IMG/VR virus record: IMGVR_UViG_3300037333_000015
Coordinates: 1 to 23,772 of that record
Reading direction: 5' to 3' (one strand)
DNA: 23,772 nucleotides
DNA from: a virus
Shown: in pieces, positions 1 through 7,647 of the stretch
How positions within the stretch are numbered: position 1 is the first letter of the stretch
Layout of the letters: each line of letters opens with the position of its first letter
Notes under the pieces: model-generated
What the model saw: the letters and a program-made list of their open reading frames with translations, nothing else
What the model was told of the DNA's origin: nothing
Database searches by the model: none
Made by a program: the position numbers and the translations under genes

Positions 1-109
1 CCTAATGGGTTGATAATAATATCAGTTTTATCTCTTTTATCAGACCTATCTTGAACAGCTCCATAAGCATAAGTTGTAGTATCACTATTACCTAATTGAA
101 CTTGATCAT
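1..109. repeat. 109-bp perfect repeat shared by the two fibre genes, copy 1
   Basis: Bases 1-109 are identical to 2209-2317. Both encode the junction DQVQLGNSDTTTYAYGAVQ followed by the first residues of the S74 chaperone. The match begins abruptly at base 109 and runs into the window edge, so the full repeat is probably longer and may cover the whole chaperone domain. Confidence 0.95.
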
Positions 110-1778
110 GTCCAGTAACATCTGTATCATAACCTAATAAAGTAACATTTGAATAATGATCACCATCACTAAAATGTGCACCAAAACCTACAAATGTATT
201 ATTATTACTATCTTCATTATATATACCTGCACTACCACCAATAGCAACATTATTATTACCTGTTGTATTATCATATAAACTTGCATAACCAACTGCAACA
301 TTTGCATCACCTTCAGTATTACTTTCTAATGTTTTCCAACCGATTGAAGTATTACTAGAACCTTTTGTATTATTATATAAAGAATTATAACCAATAGCAA
401 CTTCACCACCACCCTCTGTATTATTAAATAAACTTTTTTTACCAATAGCAACATTATTACTACCTGTTGTATTACTAAATAAAGATTGATAACCAACAGC
501 AGTATTATTATAACCATCATCATTTTTTAATAAAGATTGATAGCCTATTGCTGTATTATTATAACCAGTTGTATTATAAAATAAAGAATTATAACCTAAT
601 GAACTATTACAATCACCATCAGTATTATTATATAAAGATTGATAACCAACAGCAGTATTATCATCAACAGTATTATTATATAAACTTCTATAACCAATAG
701 CAACATTTCCATTACCTTCTTCATTAGTGTATAAACTTCTATAACCAATAGCAACATTATTATTACCTGTTGTATTATATTCCATACTTCTATAACCAAT
801 TGATATATTACTATCACCATCAGTATTATTATATAAAGCAAAATTACCAAAAGCTATACTTGTTCCACCTGTTGTTTCATTAAGAGCATTATAACCAATT
901 GCTAAATTATCACTTGATTTATTATTATAAAAAGTAACCATATCAGGTAATATATATTTATTAGCTTCACTTTCAATATTATTTAATTTATCTTTTTCAT
1001 TTTGAGTGTAATTTGTATCAGTATGAACATAATTACCATCAATTGCAAATTCAGTATCATTTAAAGTTTTAAATGCTTTTTGAACAGTATCATCATTTTC
1101 AGTTAAATTATTATCAAAATCATCAGTATTTATTGAATTTAAAGAACCATCAGTTAAAGATAGATTATTTAATGTTTCCATTGCTTTTTGTAAATTTGTA
1201 TCAGTAGAAGATAAATTATTATCAAAATTAGAAGTATTTAAAATCATATCTAAACTTGATTGGTCTCTTGTTGCATTATCTTCAATATTATTTAATTTAT
1301 CTTTTTCATTTTGAGTGTAATTTGTATCAGTATGAACATAATTACCATCAATTGCAAATTCAGTATCATTTAAAGTTTGTAAAGCTTTTTGAACAGTATC
1401 ATCAGAATTTGAAAGATTATTATTAAATAATCTAGTATCAATATAACTTAAATTAAAATTTATATTATCAACATAACCAAAACCTTCTTGTATTAAATTA
1501 AATAATTGATTACTATCTAAATCTAATTCTTGTTCTCTTAGAACACTACCATTTACATAATCAACTAATCTATTATTACTTATAGTTTCTCTATATATCT
1601 CAATTAAATCATTTGTTTCAGGTAATTCAATTAATTTAATAATAGTTGGAGAAAGAAATTCAAATTCTTTCTCAACTTTATTAACTAAAACTTTTATAAT
1701 ACTTAAATTTTCATCAAATATTGGACTAATAAATTCATTTATTCCATTATATCTATAATTATAATATGTTTTTATCAT
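1..1778 (-). CDS. Tail fibre protein, T7 gp17-type anchor, 17-aa head repeats and start of S74 chaperone (3' end outside window)
   Basis: I translated this by hand; it is open for 592 codons from ATG at 1778 to the window edge. AAAGGA precedes the start. Residues about 15-90 match the virion-anchoring N-terminus of T7 gp17; the clearest stretch is NNRLVDYVNGSVLREQELDL, against RLVDFTDGSILRAYDLNV in T7. Residues 120-280 form a linker with a duplicated block containing NYVHTDTNYTQNEKDKLNNI. Residues about 290-535 are some 14 repeats of the type AIGYQSLYNNTTGNN, in exact 17-residue register between glycines 378 and 531. This resembles the YadA-type left-handed beta-roll found in trimeric adhesins and phage fibres. 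From about 578 (RSDKRDKTDII) the peptidase S74 intramolecular chaperone begins. Its catalytic remainder lies beyond base 1. The protein probably forms the trimeric receptor-binding fibre on the tail. Confidence 0.9.
   Translation of the reverse strand, partial: MIKTYYNYRYNGINEFISPIFDENLSIIKVLVNKVEKEFEFLSPTIIKLIELPETNDLIEIYRETISNNRLVDYVNGSVLREQELDLDSNQLFNLIQEGFGYVDNINFNLSYIDTRLFNNNLSNSDDTVQKALQTLNDTEFAIDGNYVHTDTNYTQNEKDKLNNIEDNATRDQSSLDMILNTSNFDNNLSSTDTNLQKAMETLNNLSLTDGSLNSINTDDFDNNLTENDDTVQKAFKTLNDTEFAIDGNYVHTDTNYTQNEKDKLNNIESEANKYILPDMVTFYNNKSSDNLAIGYNALNETTGGTSIAFGNFALYNNTDGDSNISIGYRSMEYNTTGNNNVAIGYRSLYTNEEGNGNVAIGYRSLYNNTVDDNTAVGYQSLYNNTDGDCNSSLGYNSLFYNTTGYNNTAIGYQSLLKNDDGYNNTAVGYQSLFSNTTGSNNVAIGKKSLFNNTEGGGEVAIGYNSLYNNTKGSSNTSIGWKTLESNTEGDANVAVGYASLYDNTTGNNNVAIGGSAGIYNEDSNNNTFVGFGAHFSDGDHYSNVTLLGYDTDVTGHDQVQLGNSDTTTYAYGAVQDRSDKRDKTDIIINPL
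972..1069. repeat. Direct repeat, copy 1 (98 bp, inside tail fibre gene)
   Basis: Bases 972-1069 are identical to 1281-1378 (offset 309). Similarity continues to about 1093 and 1402 with a few mismatches. The repeat encodes the fibre linker segment from NDTEFAIDG to DKLNNI, so the fibre shaft carries two copies of the same module. Confidence 0.9.
1281..1378. repeat. Direct repeat, copy 2 (98 bp, inside tail fibre gene)
   Basis: This is the second copy of the repeat at 972-1069. In reading direction it comes first, at about fibre residues 134-166. The perfect identity, including synonymous positions, suggests a recent internal duplication or gene conversion. Confidence 0.9.
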
Positions 1779-1793
1779 CTTTAATTTTCCTTT

Positions 1794-3326
1794 TTATTTT
1801 TTATTTTTTCTTTCTAATTTTCTTTCTAATCTTTCAACTTTTTTAGTTAATTCTTGAACAGCTTTAATTAAAGGTGAAATAAATTCTTCATAACCAATTG
1901 ATAAAACATCTTTACCACCATTAATACTTGCATCGTGATAACCAGCAAAATCAACATTCATTTCATCCATAACTTCTTTAACTTGTTGAGCAATAACACC
2001 ATTATGAGGTCTATTTCTTTTTTTTGAACCATCTTTTTCATAAAATTCTTTAACTTGAATAGTTTCTTTAACTTCAACTTCAATTTCATTACCATCTTTA
2101 TCAATTTCAATTTTTTTTCTTGTTATTTCTTTATCTACAATATTATAATAATCTTCTCTGAAATCCCATTTAAATTGAACAGGTTCAATTTTATTAATAA
2201 ATTCTAAACCTAATGGGTTGATAATAATATCAGTTTTATCTCTTTTATCAGACCTATCTTGAACAGCTCCATAAGCATAAGTTGTAGTATCACTATTACC
2301 TAATTGAACTTGATCATCACCTGTAACAGTTGATTGATAACCTAACATAGTACAATTAACAAATTTATCATCATCATCACCAAAATCTGCATAAGAACCT
2401 AAACAAGTATTATTATCACTATTTACATTAGAACCTGCATAATAACCAATTAAAGTGTTATCATTTAATAAATTATTATAACCAGAATAATAACCTACTG
2501 TTGTATTTTTTTCTCCTGATTTATTTTTTAAACTTGACCTACTACCTATATATACATTATAGTTTGCATCTTCATTATTATAACCAGACTCTTTACCTAT
2601 ACTAATTATATCACTTGCAGTATTATTATATAAACTACTTTGTCCAATAGCTATATTATCTACCCCATCTTTACAACAATAATTAGTCTCTTTACCAATA
2701 GCTATATTATAATCTGATGATTCAATAGAATTATTAGATTTATAACCTAAACTAATATTATGTTCTCCTGTTGTTATATTAATACTAGAATTATAACCTA
2801 AACCTAAATTATAATATCCTGTTGTAACATTTAATAAACTATTACAACCAATACCAATATTACTAGTACCTGTTGTAACATTTAATAAACTCTTATAACC
2901 AATAGCAGTGTTACAATTACTTGTTGTAACATTTAATAAACTATTAAAACCAATACCAATATTATAATCTCCTTTTGTTAATGAATTCAAACTATTAAAA
3001 CCAATACCAACATTATATTTTGCAGTTCCATCAATATTTTCAAAAACACCTATACCTACACCTGTATTATATTCATCATTATCTTCTGTTAGAACTTCAC
3101 CACCATCACCACCACTAAAAGATGTTGCACTAGCAGTGTTACCTTCAATTGATAATATTCCTGATTGAGATTCATCTAATGTTAATTTATAATCATTAAT
3201 AGTAAAATCAGTAAAAACTGAATCATTTAATTTAACTACAATTGTTGAAGTATCTATTATATTTCTACTTATTTCATATACTAATACATCATCTTCTAAA
3301 CTTATTTTATTTACACTTATTGCCAT
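1794..3326 (-). CDS. Second tail fibre/adhesin protein with head repeats and complete S74 chaperone
   Basis: 510 residues. Residues 1-75 are a small N-terminal domain without the RLVD-type T7 gp17 anchor signature, so how it joins the virion is unclear. Residues about 88-310 are 17-residue head repeats of the form IGIGFNSLLNVTTGYYN. Residues 310-357 lead into the peptidase S74 domain. Motifs there are S359-D360 in RSDKRDKTDII, then FINKIEPVQFKWDF, NGVIAQQVKEVMDEM and the final SIGYEEFISPLIKAVQELTKKVERL. In this family the chaperone trimerises the fibre, cuts itself off just before the conserved Ser (here predicted at S359) and is released. Residues 485-510 look like the usual terminal coiled coil. 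The start has GAAAT preceded by AAGG. Only 15 bases separate the gene from the next fibre gene. Confidence 0.92.
   Translation of the reverse strand: MAISVNKISLEDDVLVYEISRNIIDTSTIVVKLNDSVFTDFTINDYKLTLDESQSGILSIEGNTASATSFSGGDGGEVLTEDNDEYNTGVGIGVFENIDGTAKYNVGIGFNSLNSLTKGDYNIGIGFNSLLNVTTSNCNTAIGYKSLLNVTTGTSNIGIGCNSLLNVTTGYYNLGLGYNSSINITTGEHNISLGYKSNNSIESSDYNIAIGKETNYCCKDGVDNIAIGQSSLYNNTASDIISIGKESGYNNEDANYNVYIGSRSSLKNKSGEKNTTVGYYSGYNNLLNDNTLIGYYAGSNVNSDNNTCLGSYADFGDDDDKFVNCTMLGYQSTVTGDDQVQLGNSDTTTYAYGAVQDRSDKRDKTDIIINPLGLEFINKIEPVQFKWDFREDYYNIVDKEITRKKIEIDKDGNEIEVEVKETIQVKEFYEKDGSKKRNRPHNGVIAQQVKEVMDEMNVDFAGYHDASINGGKDVLSIGYEEFISPLIKAVQELTKKVERLERKLERKNKK
2209..2317. repeat. 109-bp perfect repeat shared by the two fibre genes, copy 2
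   Basis: This copy lies inside the upstream fibre gene and is identical to bases 1-109. Identity ends at base 2317, inside the codons following DDQVQL in reading direction. Upstream of it the two genes share only the 17-residue repeat pattern, with clearly different codons. Confidence 0.95.
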
Positions 3327-3360
3327 TTTATATTTCCTTGTTTTATTTATTTGTTTTTAT

Positions 3361-3380
3361 TTGTCTTATAGGGTGCTATA
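3361..3380 (-). promoter_or_regulatory. Candidate phage RNA polymerase promoter before the fibre genes
   Basis: On the minus strand this reads TATAGCACCCTATAAGACAA. The only close relative in the window is at 18568-18587, identical at 18 of 20 positions. Both sit in intergenic DNA within 5 bases of an upstream stop codon and ahead of gene groups. The shape, a C-rich block followed by CTATA and then a purine start (AGACAA), is like single-subunit phage promoters such as those of T7 and SP6. The position matches T7 phi17. Promoter function is inferred. Confidence 0.55.
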
Positions 3381-3381
3381 A

Positions 3382-6069
3382 TTATTTTAAATTTTCATCA
3401 AAATCATTAGTTAAACCAATTGATTTTAATACACTATTAGTTCCAACTATATAAGGCATAATTTTATTAAAATCATTATATTTTATATTTTCACTATCAA
3501 ATAATAATTTATTAGTAAAATCTTTAATTTTACTTGCATATTGAACTGATGGTGGGTTTAATAAAGAATTATGAAATCTTGAACCACCTAATGTAGTATT
3601 AAGAGGTTCAGCACCAGGAATTAAACTTAAAGCTAAATTTGTAGCTAAACTAAAAGGAGCTCCCATTGTTGTTGATAATGATGCTTCTTTTATTAAGTTA
3701 GTTATTTCCATTTTTTCTTTTAATTTCTTTTTATCATTTATATTTTTATCATAATTTCTAATACTTGATACAATAAACATAATAAACATTTGTGATAGAG
3801 TTGATATAATTGCTTCTCTATCTCTATGTTTCATAGATATAAGAGTTTGTGAAGTATAAGCATTTATAACAAAACTTTGAAATTGTGTAGCTGTTTTTAA
3901 TAATGGGTCTCTTTTAATAAAAGATAAATGTTCACCTGTTGTTGGGTCTAATGTTAATTGATAATTTTTAGTTTCAACAATATTATCAAAAAATGTTTTC
4001 ATTTCAATATCCATTTCATCTATAATTTTATCAATTTCTTTTATACTATAATTTTTTATATTATATTTGTCAAAATGTTGTTTAAATTTTAAAATATCAT
4101 CATTATTTAAACCTAAATCTTTTATATTTTTTTCACTTAAATTTAACATACCTGTTTCTTTAATACTTTCTACAAATCTTCTTCTTATACCTAGATGTCC
4201 CATTGTTCTTGATAATGTTGTTATATAAAATAATCTTCCTGGGTATTTCATCATCCATTTACTATATTTATTTGATATATTTCTAATTTTCATTAATGTT
4301 TTATGTGGTGAATTTATATCATTTATATTATTACCTTCATTTCTGAAACCACCTGTATTATCAAAATAATCATTAAATAAATATTTATAATCATTATATA
4401 ATGTTTGTGTTTCAATAGATAATTCATTAAGAGGTTTACCACTTGATAATTCTCTCATTGCTCTATGTGAAATATGTAAATTTTCTGATATATTTTTAAA
4501 TTGTGAAAAAGCAATTTGATTTGTCATTTCAGATAAATTTGAATACCAAGCATTAGGTAACATTGTTCCACTTGTTATATCTCTTGCAATACCTAAAACT
4601 TCATTAGTTGTTCCATCATAATATTTAGTTTCTTCAATACCACCTAATCTTGTTTCATTATATCTTTCTAGTAATCTTTTAGTATCTAAACCTTTATGAT
4701 GTAAATTTTCTGATAAAAAATGTTTAAAATTATTAAAACTTGTAATATCAACAATTTCTCCACTTGGTAATTTAATGTTTTTATTTTTTTCAAAAGTAAT
4801 ATGAGTTGAATGTGATCTAATTATTTCTCTCATTAACATTTCATTATCTTTTTTCATTATATCATTCATTTTATATTTTTTATTATTAACTATAATTTCT
4901 TCAAAAGGGTCTAATATTATTCTTCTTTTTTGATAACTTGGAGATTTTATATCACCTTTAATATTTTCTACAATTTCTAATAACATTTTTTTATCTTTAA
5001 AATTATCAGTAAAATATTTATTTTCAGATAATAATATATCTAATTTTTCAGTATCATTTTTTATAATTTTTTCAACTTCTGTGAAGAATTTATTACTTTC
5101 TATTAAACTTCTTCCTGCAATTGATAATTCTTTTGAACCTAATGAATTATCTAAATCTTTTTTTAATTTAGCAAAAGCATAATGTTCTATTAAATCTAAT
5201 TGGTCTTTATTTAATTCAACACCTTTTTTTTCATGTCCTTTTAAAATACTTTTATTATAAAGTTCTTTCATATTATCATAACCTATTATATCAAACATAT
5301 CTTTAAAAGAATCTTCATCAGTAACTTGTCTTGTATAATATTTTCCATCTCCATATTCAAAACCTAATTTTTTTTCTTCTTTTCTAATATTTAATAAAAC
5401 ATCTTCTTCTATTTTAATTTGTTTCATAATATCATCAGGGACATCTGATTCTTTAATTATATTATTTTCTAATCTTCTTTTATATTCTGTAACTAATGTA
5501 TTAAAATCTAATGAATTAATTTCTTTAAATATTTTATTACTAGCAAACAAAGAAATATTATTTTTGTAGTATCTATCATAATTTTTTTTATTAATTTCAT
5601 TACCTCTTGCAACAATAGTATCTAAATCTTTAAATCTTTTTAATGATTGTTGTGCAATAGAATAATTAGAACTTAAAATATTTAAATTATAAGAATCTTT
5701 TGATAAAACCATTAACATTGATATATAATCTTTATCATAAACATAATTACCATTTTCATCTTTTAAATATTTACCATCATCACCTTTTAATCTACCTTTT
5801 TTAGCATCTAATGCAAAATCATTACCAATATTAACTTTTTTTAAAAATTTATCAAACCATCCATCTTTATTAATATTACCATTATCTATAATATCTACAA
5901 TTAATTGATTATATTTATTGTAGTATGTTTTAGCAAAATTATTATCAAGGTTGAATGGGTTTATAATATAACCATCTTTATCAATATTTTTATTTAATAA
6001 TTTTGCTCTTTTTTCTAATATATCTTTATTTAATTCTTTTAATTCATTTTCTATTATTTTACAATTCAT
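3382..6069 (-). CDS. Internal virion/ejection protein, C-terminal part of a T7 gp16-like protein
   Basis: 895 residues. The gene follows the 518-aa gene with a one-base TAATG stop-start overlap, so the two are translationally coupled. The long helical, lysine- and asparagine-rich body has few recognisable motifs. The last 250 residues have the look of gp16-type ejection proteins: TATQFQSFVINAYTSQTL, then a hydrophobic segment at about 754-770, then TMGAPFSLATNLALSLIPGA. In T7, gp16 leaves the capsid and forms the part of the ejection conduit that crosses the inner membrane and starts pulling DNA in. Position after gp14- and gp15-like genes and before the fibres supports the call. With the neighbour, the total is 1413 aa, against 1318 in T7 gp16. 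Homology is judged by context and general features. Confidence 0.72.
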   Translation of the reverse strand: MNCKIIENELKELNKDILEKRAKLLNKNIDKDGYIINPFNLDNNFAKTYYNKYNQLIVDIIDNGNINKDGWFDKFLKKVNIGNDFALDAKKGRLKGDDGKYLKDENGNYVYDKDYISMLMVLSKDSYNLNILSSNYSIAQQSLKRFKDLDTIVARGNEINKKNYDRYYKNNISLFASNKIFKEINSLDFNTLVTEYKRRLENNIIKESDVPDDIMKQIKIEEDVLLNIRKEEKKLGFEYGDGKYYTRQVTDEDSFKDMFDIIGYDNMKELYNKSILKGHEKKGVELNKDQLDLIEHYAFAKLKKDLDNSLGSKELSIAGRSLIESNKFFTEVEKIIKNDTEKLDILLSENKYFTDNFKDKKMLLEIVENIKGDIKSPSYQKRRIILDPFEEIIVNNKKYKMNDIMKKDNEMLMREIIRSHSTHITFEKNKNIKLPSGEIVDITSFNNFKHFLSENLHHKGLDTKRLLERYNETRLGGIEETKYYDGTTNEVLGIARDITSGTMLPNAWYSNLSEMTNQIAFSQFKNISENLHISHRAMRELSSGKPLNELSIETQTLYNDYKYLFNDYFDNTGGFRNEGNNINDINSPHKTLMKIRNISNKYSKWMMKYPGRLFYITTLSRTMGHLGIRRRFVESIKETGMLNLSEKNIKDLGLNNDDILKFKQHFDKYNIKNYSIKEIDKIIDEMDIEMKTFFDNIVETKNYQLTLDPTTGEHLSFIKRDPLLKTATQFQSFVINAYTSQTLISMKHRDREAIISTLSQMFIMFIVSSIRNYDKNINDKKKLKEKMEITNLIKEASLSTTMGAPFSLATNLALSLIPGAEPLNTTLGGSRFHNSLLNPPSVQYASKIKDFTNKLLFDSENIKYNDFNKIMPYIVGTNSVLKSIGLTNDFDENLK

Positions 6070-7625
6070 TATTTTCCTTTACATTTTAATTGTTCTAACT
6101 TATCCATTAACTCATTTTTTTTACTTTCTAATGATAATATTTCTTTATCATTATTTAATTTTTTATTTAAATTATAAATATCATTTTCATTATTATTTAA
6201 TTTAATTTCTTCTTCTTTAATTTTTAAAGATTTTTCGTTATTTATTTTTTTATCATTTTTTTTATTTTTTATTTCATAATTTTTATCTAATTTAACATTT
6301 AAATCATCAACTATTTTTTTATTTGATTTTTCTAATTCTTTTTGTATTAATGTTTTATCATTTAAATAAATTTGTTCATCTAATATATTTTTTTTAATAT
6401 CTTCAATATCTTTTTTATTTTGTTTTATATTATCAATATTAATTTTATTTTGTTTTTTTATATTTGAATTAGTTTTTTTAATTTTATCTAAATTTTTAAT
6501 ATTTTTATTTTCAATACTTTTTATTTCATTTTCTATTTTTAAAATTTTATTACTATTACTATTTAAACCATCTTCTTTTAACTTTATTAAGTCTTTTTTT
6601 AAATCTTTAACATATTTATCATTAAAATTATTTTCTTCATTTATTTTAGTTTTATTAACTTGGTTTTTTTTATTATTAGTTTTAAAAGTTTTTTTATTAT
6701 TTAATAAAGTATCTTCTAAATTTTTAAGTTTAGATTTATTTTTTTCAATATTTTTTGAAGTAATAAATATTTCATCATTTAATTTACCTAATTCATCACT
6801 TTTTTTATTAATTGATTTAGTTTTTTTATAAATATTAACATTATTTGTTTCTTCAATATTAATATTATTATTACTATTATCAACATTATCAATATTGTTT
6901 GTTTCTTCAATATTAATATTATTATTACTATTATTTTCTTTTAATTTTGAAATACCTTTACCTAAACCGTGAAACATACCAACCATAATAGTATTTAATG
7001 TTGTATTTAATAATGCTTCTTGTTGTGTATAATTAAAATTAGTTTGTGTTTTAGTTTCTTCATATGTTAAATTACCAGCAAAAACTTTACCTAAACCTTT
7101 TACAATTGATGTTTCACCTATACCTAAATAATTAGCAGGGTTTAAAAATTCACCTGCACTTTCATTTAGAAATCTTTGAACTCCACTTTGTGTATTTACA
7201 GAATGTTCTAATTCCATCATTTCTTTATAATATTCAATACCTTTTCTAAAATTAGTTTCATTGTTACCAAAATCATCAACTAAATCTTCAAAATAAATAT
7301 CAGGTATTTTAGAATCTTTAAATATATTTTGTCTTTTTTCTGTTTCATTATTTATCCAATTAGTATCAATTGAATTATTAGTTTTATAATTTTGTTTTTT
7401 AATAACATTCCAAACAGGGTTTGTTAATTCAATAGTATCTACAAAATTTGTTAAATTGTCTTTGTATTTACTATCATTCCAATCATTTTTTTTTAATTCA
7501 TTATTAAGTTCAACATCTTTAACACTTTGGAAATCTGAATTATCAGATTTTATATCTAAATTAACATTACTATATTTTATTTCTTTATCTATGTTTAATA
7601 AACCATTTAATTCATTAATATCCAT
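6069..7625 (-). CDS. Internal virion protein, N-terminal/central part of a split gp16-like protein
   Basis: 518 residues. Residues 1-230 are a mixed-composition region, including the segment ESAGEFLNPANYLGIGETSIVKGLGKVFAG, as in central regions of gp16-like proteins. From about residue 230 on it is almost purely asparagine-, lysine- and glutamate-rich coiled coil (many KNLDKIKK and IENEIKSIEN-like stretches) up to the end, KNELMDKLEQLKCKGK. I see no lytic transglycosylase motif, whereas T7 gp16 starts with such a domain. An AAGGAAAAATAAATG start is evident. It ends one base into the next gene (TAATG). The two genes probably make partner proteins of one ejection complex; a separate unknown virion protein is the alternative. 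Confidence 0.6.
   Translation of the reverse strand: MDINELNGLLNIDKEIKYSNVNLDIKSDNSDFQSVKDVELNNELKKNDWNDSKYKDNLTNFVDTIELTNPVWNVIKKQNYKTNNSIDTNWINNETEKRQNIFKDSKIPDIYFEDLVDDFGNNETNFRKGIEYYKEMMELEHSVNTQSGVQRFLNESAGEFLNPANYLGIGETSIVKGLGKVFAGNLTYEETKTQTNFNYTQQEALLNTTLNTIMVGMFHGLGKGISKLKENNSNNNINIEETNNIDNVDNSNNNINIEETNNVNIYKKTKSINKKSDELGKLNDEIFITSKNIEKNKSKLKNLEDTLLNNKKTFKTNNKKNQVNKTKINEENNFNDKYVKDLKKDLIKLKEDGLNSNSNKILKIENEIKSIENKNIKNLDKIKKTNSNIKKQNKINIDNIKQNKKDIEDIKKNILDEQIYLNDKTLIQKELEKSNKKIVDDLNVKLDKNYEIKNKKNDKKINNEKSLKIKEEEIKLNNNENDIYNLNKKLNNDKEILSLESKKNELMDKLEQLKCKGK
6844..6934. repeat. 54-bp tandem repeat (37-bp perfect core) in the gp16-like N-terminal gene
   Basis: Bases 6844-6880 and 6898-6934 are identical. 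They encode two copies of NNNINIEETNN, an 18-residue period, at the transition from the folded part to the coiled coil. It is low-complexity coding DNA, probably made by replication slippage. Confidence 0.85.
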
Positions 7626-7647
7626 TTATTTTTCCTTTTTATTTATT

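Noticed and set aside
326-850. Two minus-strand ORFs (326-523 and 596-850) rich in I, L, V and Y
   Set aside because: They are out of frame with the fibre gene that starts at 1778 and are side products of its 51-base coding repeats. The fibre frame is the one with the meaningful protein.
130-900. Regularly spaced short repeats resembling a CRISPR array
   Set aside because: The period is 51 bases, the units are imperfect without constant repeats or unique spacers, and they are in frame as 17-residue fibre repeats.
1-3326. Diversity-generating retroelement acting on the duplicated fibre ends
   Set aside because: No reverse transcriptase is in the window, and the repeats are identical without adenine-specific changes. 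Gene conversion explains them better.
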